Shown piece by piece: positions 1 through 8,109 of a stretch of DNA of 9,991 nt. The DNA comes from Pirellulaceae bacterium (GTDB taxonomy: Bacteria > Planctomycetota > Planctomycetia > Pirellulales > Pirellulaceae). The notes under the pieces are model-generated. The model made no database searches. It was not told where the DNA came from and saw nothing but the letters and a program-made list of their open reading frames with translations. The DNA lies in contig JAKVBZ010000001.1 of the NCBI GenBank assembly GCA_022448645.1, positions 1-9,991 of the forward strand, given 5' to 3'. A program made the position numbers and the translations under genes. Positions within the stretch are counted from its first letter, which is position 1, and each line of letters begins with the position of its first letter.

Positions 1-951
1 ATCGGAGACACCGACCCGAAGGAGATCCTAGCTGGACCCGGTAATGACTTTATCCTGGATGGTGATGCAGCCGGAGAACTCGAGGGCAATGATGGTGACG
101 ATTGGATCGAAGGAGGTCTCCAGGGCGACGGACTCGTGGGCGACAATGCCGTACAAGTGGTGCCCGGCCACGACGTACTCAACGGTAACAGTGGAGATGA
201 TAGATACTTCGGTGAAATCGGCGATGACATTCTCATCGCTGGACCGGGGCTCAAACGGTTCCTGGGAGAAACGGGCCACGATTGGGTAACTCATTACAAC
301 GATCCGCATCCAGGGCAGTCCGACTTGCTGAACGATTTTGATCCGCTACCTTTCGTGCCTCCTGCCTCGGTCGACGTCGACCGCTTCCGTGGTGTCGAGG
401 CACTCTCCGGTTGGGAATTGGACGACATCTTGAGTGGCGACGACCTGAGTACCGACATCCTGGCGATAGATGATGAACTGGACAAACGCGGCATTGCCCG
501 TATTTCAGGTCTGGCAGCGCTGCTACCCGACGGCGCAACTTCCTTCAGCGGCGGCAATATTATCATTGGCGGTGGCGGTAGTGACATTCTGGAGGGCCGA
601 GGCGGCGACGACATTATTGACGGTGACGCCTGGTTGCGGGTGCAGCTGATGGCACCCGATCCCGCTGGAGGCACCCAATTGGTAGACAGCCTGTTAGATC
701 TCCAGGAGGATGTGTTTGCTGGCTTGATCGATCCGGGAGATATTTCGATCGTCCGCAGCATCGAATTGACCGATGACGGTTACGATGTGTCCGTCTTTTC
801 TGGGCCTCGGGATGATTATGAAATTACTCATCACTCGGACGGTTCGATCACGGTCGACCACGCGCGTGGCGATGGACTCTCTGATGACCCAAGAGTCGAC
901 AATGGCACGGACACGTTGAGAAATATTGAGAGAGCACAATTCGCCGACCAG
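1..951 (+). repeat. Signature module copy 1, internal duplication
   Basis: This in-frame segment is paralogous to 4576-5547. Shared landmarks in order are GPGNDFILDGDAAG, GHDVLNGN, DWVTHYN, VDVDRFR, LLPDGATSFSGGNIIIGGGG, DAWLRVQLMAPDPAGGTQLV, GDISIVRSIE, VDHARGDGLS and NGTDTLRNIE. Over residues encoded by 505-765 versus 5101-5361 I count 81 of 87 identical. Similar blocks are common beside bacterial RTX peroxidases. The copy is truncated by the window edge. Confidence 0.9.
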
Positions 952-3900
952 TTCATCACTCTTAGCGGCCCAGAGCCCGCCATCTACTTCTCCACCCTCG
1001 GTAGCGCTGACGTGCCCGGCGTTGTCGGCACGGCAGACGACGCGAATATCTACCAGTGGATCGAGCCAAATTATTCCATCATGCTAGACGCTTCCGACGT
1101 ACCCTTAAGCCGGAAAGCCGACATCGATGGCTTGTCCGTTGTCTCTCCTGATCATTTCTACGTCTCCTTCCTTAGCAACAAAACGAATCTTCCCGGTATT
1201 GGGAAAGTTTTCGACGAAGATGTCGTTGAATATAACGCGGGTACATGGTCCATGTTTTTTGACGGCAGCAAGTACGGGCTCGATAGTTCCAACCAACTTG
1301 ATTTGGACGCAATCCACGTGGAAGATGCGACCTTGTACTTTACGACGCTCGGCGATAGTGTGCCCGTTCCAGGCGTTCCCGGCACTCCTGATGACTCCGA
1401 TGTTTATTACTGGGATGGGACCACTATCGAACGGGTGTGGGACGCAACTGCCGCGGGTGTTCCTAGCACTGCAGACGTCGATGGTTTGACCGTCTTTGGT
1501 ACTGACCTTTTTGCCCTATCCTTTAAGGCAAACAATACCTCCCTTCCAGATTTGGGGGATGTTCAGGACGAAGACATCGTTACCTTCACCACGGGCGTTT
1601 GGACTGTCTTTTTCGATGGAACTGCCAATGGGCTGGGAGGAAACGTTGGGGAATTGGACCTAGACGCGATCAGTTTGGAAGCCAGCCTACTTAGGATACC
1701 CAGTAGCCCCGTGCCGGATCCGGAGATCGATCCGGACGTCAACGCACCGCTGATGAATCTGGATCCGGTAGGTGAGGGATTTCACATCAATGCTGGCGAC
1801 TTGGAACACATCTTGGCCCAGATAGTAATTGCAGAAACCCATGCGGCCACTTCCACGGCTTCTAATCCCTGTGGAACGTTGATAGGAAACGGTCCGGGAC
1901 AAATTCCGGTCAGTCCCAATGGCAATCTCCAGTCGCTTGGCCTGCGAACCGTGGATGGTTCTTGTAACAACCTGGTGCCCGGACAAGAATTATTTGGTGC
2001 CGTCGACCGGCCCTTCCTGCGATTGACCTCGGCGACCTACCGTGACGCCGAGAATGTGGCTGGTTTCGATCCGGATGGTCCAATGGGGCCAGTGGAAATC
2101 GGGGATTCCACATCGTATACACAGACCACCGGAGCGGTCTTTGACAGCACACCGCGGTTGATTTCGAACTTGATCGCCGATCAGACCAACAATAATCCCG
2201 CCGCTCTCGCAGCGCCAGGAGCAGTCGCACTAGACCCAGAAGATCCCAACAGTCTGTTATTCATTCCCAACAGTGCGCCAGACGAAGGACTCTCTGCACC
2301 GTTGAATAGCACATTCGTGATATTCGGCCAGTTCTTCGATCACGGTCTGGATTTCACCACCAAAACGGGAAGTCCTGTGTTCATGCCGCTGAAGACGGAC
2401 GATCCGTTATTCCGCGAGGGAAGTCACATGAACTTCATGGTGATGAGCCGGGCCACTAACGACGCTGGAGACCCAATCAACTTGACGACTCCCTTTGTCG
2501 ATCAACAACAGACCTACGCCTCACACCCGTCGGTGCAAGTTTTCTTGCGCAAATATAAAAACGATGATGATGGCAACCCGGTTTCAACCGGAAAGTTGCT
2601 CAACACTCCGGGCGTTGGTGGCCTGGCGAACTGGGCCGCTTTGAAACAGCAAGCTTCTAAATTATTGGGCATCCAACTGGTCGATCAGGACGTGTTCGAC
2701 GTTCCGTTGTTGGCCACGGATCCTTACGGTCGTTTCCTTCCTGGTGACAACGGGCTTCCACAGATCGTGTTGGATGATGGTACGCTGCTGGAAGGTAACC
2801 GCAGGGCGAACGGCGGAGATGGTGTCAAGGTTCCGGAAAATGCAGTCTTCACCGGCCACTCGTTCTTGCTGGACATTGCTCACCATGCCATTCCAGGCAC
2901 GTGGGATCATGACAACGATCGAGGCGCAAGGACGCCGGAGATCCCACAAGTGGCTGATGACGATGCGTCAACTGTCGACGACAGGGATCCTGGAACCTAC
3001 GACGACGAAATGCTGGCAGCGCACTTCATGGCCGGCGACGGGCGCAGCAATGAGAACATTGCGCTCTCGGCGATTCACCATGTGTTCCATGCCGAGCACA
3101 ACCGGCTAGTCGAACACATCCAGGACACGCTCAAGGATGGAGATTCAGAAGTGCTCCAACAATGGAAGCTTGAAACCGGCGACTGGGACGGGGAGCGTTT
3201 GTTCCAGGCCGCGAGGTTTGTCAACGAAATGGAGTATCAACACTTGGCGTTTGAGGAATTCGCGCGCCGAGTGCAACCTCAAATCAACGTATTTGACGCC
3301 TACGACTCCACCATTGACGCGGCGATTACTGCGGAATTTTCGCAAGCCGTGTACCGCTTTGGACACTCCATGCTGCCAGAATTCGTGGCACGGACAAACG
3401 GTACCACTTCCATCGATGTCGACCTGTTTGATGCCTTCCTGGATCCGACCGCCTACTTCGACGATGGCGAAGGCGGCACGTTTACTCCCGAGGAAGGAGC
3501 CGGGGTGCTGTTCCAAGGACTGACCAACCAGTTGGCTAACGAGATTGACCCGTTCGTAACGGAAGCCCTGCGCAACGGCCTGGTGGGTCTACCTTTGGAC
3601 TTAGCCGCCATCAACATCGCACGCGGACGTGATTACGGTATTCCACCGCTCAACCAGGTGCGTCGAGAGCTGTTCGCTGCGACACAGAACACAGCACTGG
3701 AGCCGTACGACAACTGGGTCGATTTTGGATTGAACTTAGAAGTTCCCGAGTCCCTGGTGAACTTTGTGGCCGCCTATGGCACCCACGACAGCATCACCAG
3801 TGTAGAGACTGTAGCCGACAAACGTGCTGCGGCACAGGACCTGGTCGACGGTACTCACGAAGACAGCCAAGACTTCATGACCGGCCAGGGAGCTTTCGCT

Positions 3901-6900
3901 GACGACATGAATGGTGTGACCACGACTGGTGTGGACCAGATTGATCTGTGGATTGGTGGATTGGCTGAGACAAGCCAGGCATTTGGTGGTCTGTTGGGAG
4001 ACACGATGAACTATGTCTTCGAACTGCAGATGGAAAACCTGCAAGAAGGAGATCGGTTCTACTACCTCGAACGCACTGAGGGCATGAACCTGTTGGTTCA
4101 GCTCGAAGGCAATTCCTTTTCAGAGATGATCGAGCGCAACACCACGGCGGTCAATTTGAATGCGGATGCCTTTGGTGCAGCTGAATTCATATTCGACGTC
4201 AGCGTTCAGGGCTCGACGCCTGGCACATCCATCGTCAACGACATGGACACGCCTTATGACGAAACTACATTGCTGATGCGTGAGACCGACGGAACGATCC
4301 GCTTCCCCGATGGCAATCACGTCGTCTTTGCCGGCGACGACTCAGCCAATGATTTGATCCGGTCGGGAGCGGGTGATGATACCATCAAGGGCAATGGTGG
4401 TAACGACCGACTCGAGGGTGGCGCAGGTAACGACCTTCTAGTGGGCGGTCTCGGTAATGACATCCTCACCGACCTCTTCGGCGATGACGACATCAAGGGT
4501 GGCGACGGAAATGATGCCATTTCCGGTGGTCAAGGTTTTGACTTGCTCCAAGGAGGTAGTGGCAGCGACTTCATTATCGGAGACACCGACCCGAAGGAGA
4601 TCCTAGCTGGACCCGGTAATGACTTTATCCTGGATGGTGATGCAGCCGGAGACATCCATGGTGACGGTGGTGACGATTGGATCGAGGGAGGTTCACAAGG
4701 GGACGCCCTCGAGGGCGATACCGGATTGGACGACGACATTGGCCTCGATTTAAATTTCGCCGGCCACGACGTACTCAACGGCAACGGAGGCAACGACAGG
4801 TACTTCGGTGAAGGTGGAGATGACATCTTTGTTTCCAGTACAGGAATCGAACGCTTCCTCGGCCATTTCGGTTACGATTGGGTAACTCATTACAACATTC
4901 CTCATCCAGCTCAATCTGATCTGCTCAATGACTTTATCTTGCAACCGTTGTCACCTCCAACTGCCGTCGATGTCGACCGCTTCCGAGACGTCGAGGCGAT
5001 CTCCGGTTGGGACCTAGACGATACTCTCCATGGTGACGACATCGGCACCGATGACTTGGCACCCACCGATGAACTGAATGCAGACGGCATCGACCGTATT
5101 GCGGGCCTGGCCGCGCTGCTGCCCGACGGTGCGACCTCCTTCAGCGGTGGCAACATTATCATTGGCGGCGGCGGCGGCGACCTCTTGGAGGGCCGCGGCG
5201 GCGACGACATTATTGACGGTGACGCCTGGTTACGGGTGCAGCTAATGGCACCCGATCCCGCCGGAGGCACCCAATTGGTAGACAGCATGTTGAATCTCCA
5301 GGAGGATGTGTTTGCTGGCTTGATCAATCCGGGAGACATCTCGATCGTCCGCAGCATCGAGACGACTGGCGGTGGCGTGGATACGGCCTTGTACTCCGGC
5401 CCTAGAGATGATTATGACGTATTCTCGAATCCGAATGGTTCGACTACCGTCGACCACGCCCGTGGCGATGGGCTCTCTGGCGACCCAGGTGTCGACAATG
5501 GAACGGACACGCTGAGAAATATTGAAGTGCTGAGGTTTTCCGATCAGTCGATGTTCTTAGTCCCCGTACATACTCAGACAATTCAACAGAATCTAAACGA
5601 ATATACCGGCACGGTTGACACCGTTTTAGAAGAGACCAAACCCAACATCGATCACTCCGACAACCCGTCGATTGAGGTAGACCTTGCTCCAGGTGGCAAA
5701 CGTCAGCTTCACGGATTGTTGCGGTTCGAGGACATCGTGGGCGAGGGCCTCAATCAGGTCCCAGGCGATGCGTCTGTGATTTCCGCAACCTTGGAAATCG
5801 ATATCACCAATATTGGACACTCCATTCAACTGCACCGGATGTTGCACACCTGGGAAGACACGGACACCTACAACAGCCTAGTTGAGGGTATCCAGGCAGA
5901 TGGTGTCGAGGCATCCCATTTCGTCGAGGCGGCTACCAAGGGTAGTTTTTCAAGGGGTCTTGTGTCGATGGATGTTACCCCGAGCCTCAACGCATGGCTT
6001 AGCAATCCAATACAAAATTTCGGCTGGGCCATATTACCAACCGCATCCAACAACGTCATTTTTTCCTCAGCCGAGGGGACATTTCCTCCGCGACTGACAG
6101 TGGAACACATTGCCACGGCTGCGGACATGACACCACCCAGCTGGACCGCCGGCCAGATCACGATTTTGAACGAGACGGACACATCGGTCACTCTGACATG
6201 GCCTGATGCCAGAGATGATATTGGCGTAAAAGGATACAACGTGTACGTCAACGGCGATCTTCATCAAACTGTGACGGACACGTCGGCAACCGCCACCGAA
6301 TTGACTCCCAACACGACATTTTCCTTTTCCATCGAGGCTTTTGATAACTCCGGAAAAGTGTCGACTGACGGACCTTCGACAACAGCTACAACATTACCGG
6401 CCATGAAAACGTCGAGCCAACTGTATCTCAGCAGCAGTAAACGCGGCATTGCCGGCGATGTCTCATTCCAGGACGAAGACATCCTGCAGTTCGATCTCGA
6501 CCAGCACACCTGGCAAGGGTTCCTGGATTTATCCAGCGCAAACGTGAAAAGCAATGATTTAAATGCGATTCATGTGCACCCGTCGGGAGAAATACTACTG
6601 TCGTTCCAATATCCAAGAACGATCAACGGTGTGTTATTCGATGACTCGGACATTGTGCGATTTACACCAACCGCTACCGGCCCAAACACCTCAGGTACCT
6701 TTGAGTTGTACTTCGACGGTTCTGACGTGGGGCTGTCTACGTCGTCTGAAGATGTGACCGCGATGACATTCGCTCCCGACGGTCGGTTGGTGATCAGTAC
6801 AGAGCGCAGGGTAACACTTCCTGGCATAACTGCCTCCGGACAGGATTTGCTGGTATTCAACGATACAAGCCTAGGGGAGGATACGGACGGAACATGGGAG

Positions 6901-7416
6901 TTGTACTTTGACGGTTCCGACGTCGGGCTAACAACGAACCTGGAAAGCGTCTACGGGGCATCGATCAATCCAGCCACCGGTGACATTTACTTCACGATGA
7001 AAGGGGCCTTCAGTGCAGATGGTGTTAGCGGTAAACAGGAAGACATCGTGATGTTCACACCGACTAACTTGGGTACGAATACCTCCGGTCACTTCACGTC
7101 ATTCTTCAAAGGTGACGACAACGGTTTCACGTCCAATCCAATCGACGCTTTTTCCATCGTGTTTGCCGACGAAATTACCACCGTCACATCGAACATGAAC
7201 CTCGTGCTTGACTCCGTTGCTGTCATCGACCATTCGACAAGTGAATTGGCTCAGGACGTCGTGAGCTCGGACAGCCAAACTGGGGCCGAAAAAATTCGCA
7301 AAACAAAAACGTCTTCCACGATCGAGGACAGGTTCGGCCCTCGTCGAAGTCGACGCGATGCTACAAACGAAATTGCTTCGGTGGACACGTTTTTCGGTAA
7401 GTTGGCTGACGCATAG
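1..7416 (+). CDS. Giant RTX-type animal haem peroxidase, 5' end outside window
   Basis: The frame is open from base 1 to the TAG at 7414-7416 (2471 visible codons); the GTG at 136 is internal and not the start. Domains in order: RTX end and signature module 1 (1-951); four blade-like repeats (964-1686); An_peroxidase domain (about 1735-4200); RTX array (4333-4830); signature module 2 (to 5547); DNRLRE/CBM96-like domain (about 5569-6105); fibronectin III (about 6121-6400); four more blades (6412-7173); basic tail. Peroxidase residues seen: GQFFDHGLD with Gln at 2329, Asp at 2338 and distal His at 2341; R-S-N-E at 3043-3054; proximal His in YRFGHS at 3364; Asn in INIARGRD at 3613. These match the family's haem-binding and catalytic set, so peroxide-dependent oxidation outside the cytoplasm is likely; the substrate is unknown. 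The only two cysteines visible (1870, 1963) may form a disulfide. Domain identity is high confidence; its physiological role is inference. Confidence 0.95.
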   Translation: MGDTDPKEILAGPGNDFILDGDAAGELEGNDGDDWIEGGLQGDGLVGDNAVQVVPGHDVLNGNSGDDRYFGEIGDDILIAGPGLKRFLGETGHDWVTHYNDPHPGQSDLLNDFDPLPFVPPASVDVDRFRGVEALSGWELDDILSGDDLSTDILAIDDELDKRGIARISGLAALLPDGATSFSGGNIIIGGGGSDILEGRGGDDIIDGDAWLRVQLMAPDPAGGTQLVDSLLDLQEDVFAGLIDPGDISIVRSIELTDDGYDVSVFSGPRDDYEITHHSDGSITVDHARGDGLSDDPRVDNGTDTLRNIERAQFADQFITLSGPEPAIYFSTLGSADVPGVVGTADDANIYQWIEPNYSIMLDASDVPLSRKADIDGLSVVSPDHFYVSFLSNKTNLPGIGKVFDEDVVEYNAGTWSMFFDGSKYGLDSSNQLDLDAIHVEDATLYFTTLGDSVPVPGVPGTPDDSDVYYWDGTTIERVWDATAAGVPSTADVDGLTVFGTDLFALSFKANNTSLPDLGDVQDEDIVTFTTGVWTVFFDGTANGLGGNVGELDLDAISLEASLLRIPSSPVPDPEIDPDVNAPLMNLDPVGEGFHINAGDLEHILAQIVIAETHAATSTASNPCGTLIGNGPGQIPVSPNGNLQSLGLRTVDGSCNNLVPGQELFGAVDRPFLRLTSATYRDAENVAGFDPDGPMGPVEIGDSTSYTQTTGAVFDSTPRLISNLIADQTNNNPAALAAPGAVALDPEDPNSLLFIPNSAPDEGLSAPLNSTFVIFGQFFDHGLDFTTKTGSPVFMPLKTDDPLFREGSHMNFMVMSRATNDAGDPINLTTPFVDQQQTYASHPSVQVFLRKYKNDDDGNPVSTGKLLNTPGVGGLANWAALKQQASKLLGIQLVDQDVFDVPLLATDPYGRFLPGDNGLPQIVLDDGTLLEGNRRANGGDGVKVPENAVFTGHSFLLDIAHHAIPGTWDHDNDRGARTPEIPQVADDDASTVDDRDPGTYDDEMLAAHFMAGDGRSNENIALSAIHHVFHAEHNRLVEHIQDTLKDGDSEVLQQWKLETGDWDGERLFQAARFVNEMEYQHLAFEEFARRVQPQINVFDAYDSTIDAAITAEFSQAVYRFGHSMLPEFVARTNGTTSIDVDLFDAFLDPTAYFDDGEGGTFTPEEGAGVLFQGLTNQLANEIDPFVTEALRNGLVGLPLDLAAINIARGRDYGIPPLNQVRRELFAATQNTALEPYDNWVDFGLNLEVPESLVNFVAAYGTHDSITSVETVADKRAAAQDLVDGTHEDSQDFMTGQGAFADDMNGVTTTGVDQIDLWIGGLAETSQAFGGLLGDTMNYVFELQMENLQEGDRFYYLERTEGMNLLVQLEGNSFSEMIERNTTAVNLNADAFGAAEFIFDVSVQGSTPGTSIVNDMDTPYDETTLLMRETDGTIRFPDGNHVVFAGDDSANDLIRSGAGDDTIKGNGGNDRLEGGAGNDLLVGGLGNDILTDLFGDDDIKGGDGNDAISGGQGFDLLQGGSGSDFIIGDTDPKEILAGPGNDFILDGDAAGDIHGDGGDDWIEGGSQGDALEGDTGLDDDIGLDLNFAGHDVLNGNGGNDRYFGEGGDDIFVSSTGIERFLGHFGYDWVTHYNIPHPAQSDLLNDFILQPLSPPTAVDVDRFRDVEAISGWDLDDTLHGDDIGTDDLAPTDELNADGIDRIAGLAALLPDGATSFSGGNIIIGGGGGDLLEGRGGDDIIDGDAWLRVQLMAPDPAGGTQLVDSMLNLQEDVFAGLINPGDISIVRSIETTGGGVDTALYSGPRDDYDVFSNPNGSTTVDHARGDGLSGDPGVDNGTDTLRNIEVLRFSDQSMFLVPVHTQTIQQNLNEYTGTVDTVLEETKPNIDHSDNPSIEVDLAPGGKRQLHGLLRFEDIVGEGLNQVPGDASVISATLEIDITNIGHSIQLHRMLHTWEDTDTYNSLVEGIQADGVEASHFVEAATKGSFSRGLVSMDVTPSLNAWLSNPIQNFGWAILPTASNNVIFSSAEGTFPPRLTVEHIATAADMTPPSWTAGQITILNETDTSVTLTWPDARDDIGVKGYNVYVNGDLHQTVTDTSATATELTPNTTFSFSIEAFDNSGKVSTDGPSTTATTLPAMKTSSQLYLSSSKRGIAGDVSFQDEDILQFDLDQHTWQGFLDLSSANVKSNDLNAIHVHPSGEILLSFQYPRTINGVLFDDSDIVRFTPTATGPNTSGTFELYFDGSDVGLSTSSEDVTAMTFAPDGRLVISTERRVTLPGITASGQDLLVFNDTSLGEDTDGTWELYFDGSDVGLTTNLESVYGASINPATGDIYFTMKGAFSADGVSGKQEDIVMFTPTNLGTNTSGHFTSFFKGDDNGFTSNPIDAFSIVFADEITTVTSNMNLVLDSVAVIDHSTSELAQDVVSSDSQTGAEKIRKTKTSSTIEDRFGPRRSRRDATNEIASVDTFFGKLADA
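964..1686 (+). repeat. Four beta-propeller-like blades, N-terminal block
   Basis: Four degenerate units share a pattern of a short strand such as LYFTTLG, then DEDIV or similar plus an aromatic, then W-x-x-FFDG, then xGL, then DLDAI or DVDGL. Units 1 and 3 resemble each other (VPGVVGTADDANIY, VPGVPGTPDDSDVY), as do units 2 and 4 (TNLPGIGKVFDED, TSLPDLGDVQDED). The block therefore probably arose by duplication of a two-unit pair. The beta-propeller fold is my inference; the periodicity is seen directly. Confidence 0.65.
4333..4830 (+). repeat. RTX (hemolysin-type) calcium-binding nonapeptide array
   Basis: This stretch encodes successive GGxGxDxUx-like nonapeptides, for example GAGDDTIKG, GNGGNDRLEG, GAGNDLLVGG, GDGNDAISGG, GSGSDFIIGD, GGDDWIEGG, GNGGNDRYFG and GEGGDDIF. 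Such arrays fold as parallel beta-rolls on calcium and mark exported proteins. The array lies directly after the peroxidase domain. Its second half repeats the sequence at the left edge of the window. Confidence 0.92.
4576..5547 (+). repeat. Signature module copy 2, internal duplication
   Basis: This is the second copy of the block at 1-951. Bases 4576-4652 are identical to 1-77 without a single mismatch, including all synonymous positions; beyond that the copies diverge moderately and differ by small in-frame indels. It follows the peroxidase/RTX region and precedes the DNRLRE-like domain. Confidence 0.9.
6412..7173 (+). repeat. Four beta-propeller-like blades, C-terminal block
   Basis: Four further units have the pattern DEDIxxF, then a Gly/Thr-rich turn, then [FW]xLYFDGSDVGL, then a DVxAMxFxPDGxLxxS-like strand. 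Two units carry a nearly identical ELYFDGSDVGL. The block is related to 964-1686 but sits after the FN3 domain, so the visible protein holds 4 + 4 units. The fold assignment is inferred from periodicity only. Confidence 0.65.
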
Positions 7417-7887
7417 CCCCCGGTTATCCTATGGCGGGTCGCATAAAACAACTTCTGGCAGTAAGGTTGGACCATCCAAATTTATTCGAGTGCCAGAGAG
7501 CCAAGGGTTTCCGCTCACAAAGGTCGCCTGTAGCTCTACCGTGTCCAGCTCCGTCAAAATCTATGTAACAAAAGCATCTCTTTCAGCGCTCACGTGACCG
7601 ACGCTGCGTCAGTTTTTCATCAAGCTAGCGTTACAGCCAAGCCAATGCATTCGCTCCGAGGGGCCATACTGCAAATGCCCCACGCACACTCTCCATACTC
7701 CATAGCGACTGTGGAAAGGCCCTGCAGCCCCGGACCACAGAAAGACAACATTCTTCCATAACCACACCTGCATCTGAATTCTCATTGCAGACATCTTCTG
7801 GTTGTTGCCTTGGCACTGAATCTCAAAAACCTTTGCATCCATATGCCTAATGTCTCCAGGCGACGCTCCAGCGAGGACCTCACAGCT
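7417..7887 (+). other. Long intergenic stretch with no supported gene
   Basis: No ORF here has a convincing start, ribosome binding site or recognisable product on either strand. A 45-codon ORF (7431-7568) and a minus-strand 77-codon ORF (7609-7842) are present but look like chance. There is a small hairpin plus T-run at 7600-7617 and an inverted repeat CTGTGG/CCACAG at 7709-7740. Neither is strong enough to call. Confidence 0.6.
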
Positions 7888-7989
7888 ATGGAAAACCGGT
7901 TGGACGACAGCTTAGCTACTCTATTTTTCCGTCAAATCGAAAAGACCTCTCCAGATGCGGAATACCGCATTCGGACTGGCGCCGAATAG
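7888..7989 (+). CDS. Possible 33-residue peptide upstream of radical SAM gene
   Basis: This is a doubtful small ORF with no family I recognise. The ATG at 7888 is preceded by GAGGA (7873-7877) at about 10 bases, a reasonable ribosome binding site. An in-frame ATG at 7843 would give 48 residues but has no such site. The product is short and charged, beginning MENRLDDSLATLFF and ending RIRTGAE, with no Gly-Gly cleavage motif and no cysteine. Its GAATAG end is the first part of conserved element A, and the radical SAM gene also ends in GAATAG leading into element B. That placement just before a radical SAM enzyme makes a leader or precursor peptide conceivable. The ORF may equally be a chance frame. 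Confidence 0.22.
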   Translation: MENRLDDSLATLFFRQIEKTSPDAEYRIRTGAE

Positions 7990-8062
7990 TTTTTTCAAAG
8001 AATGCGCAGGACAGCCCATTTTCGTACGTAGGAAACTGTAACAGGAGATGGGACCTGACGGA
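7984..8062 (+). repeat. Conserved intergenic element, copy A (upstream of radical SAM gene)
   Basis: This copy aligns with 9112-9190 over its whole length. Both begin GAATAG and end ACGGA. Two blocks are perfectly conserved, TGCGCAGGACAG (8003-8014) and TCGTACGTAGGAAACTGTA (8022-8040), separated by a 7-base spacer that is not conserved. The core contains the palindrome TACGTA and a CGYAGGA direct repeat 22 bases apart, which is two helical turns. The pairing ACAG/CUGU (8011-8014 with 8036-8039) is possible. It ends about 48 bases before the radical SAM ATG, so a regulatory site or leader RNA is likely; which one is unknown. Confidence 0.7.
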
Positions 8063-8093
8063 ATTTTTTCAGTTTTCTATTTTTGAGACAAGC

Positions 8094-8100
8094 AGAAAGG
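8094..8100 (+). promoter_or_regulatory. Ribosome binding site deciding the radical SAM start
   Basis: AGAAAGG lies 9 bases before the ATG at 8110. The alternative upstream TTG at 8083 in the same frame has only T-rich sequence before it, so 8110 is preferred. Confidence 0.6.
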
Positions 8101-8109
8101 TCGGCAACT

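Noticed and set aside
136..138. GTG as the start of the giant protein
   Set aside because: The same frame is open to base 1 and encodes continuous RTX sequence identical to the internal copy, so the true start is further left.
7431..7568. 45-codon plus-strand ORF after the peroxidase gene
   Set aside because: No ribosome binding site, no recognisable pattern, and composition that looks random.
7600..7617. GACG-CTG-CGTC hairpin followed by TTTTT as terminator of the peroxidase gene
   Set aside because: The stem is only four pairs and lies about 185 bases past the stop; too weak to call.
7709..7740. CTGTGG/CCACAG inverted repeat
   Set aside because: Six pairs around a 20-base loop without a T-run or repeat elsewhere; chance is likely.
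7810..7826. TTGGCAC as a sigma-54 -24 box
   Set aside because: The -12 GC element is absent at the required spacing.
7609..7842. 77-codon minus-strand ORF in the intergenic stretch
   Set aside because: Trp/Cys/His-rich sequence unlike a real protein, with no domain and no clear ribosome binding site.
7984..8062. Element A as an integron attC site or a SAM or c-di-GMP riboswitch
   Set aside because: No RYYYAAC/GTTRRRY core sites and no match to the consensus cores of those riboswitches that I can recognise.
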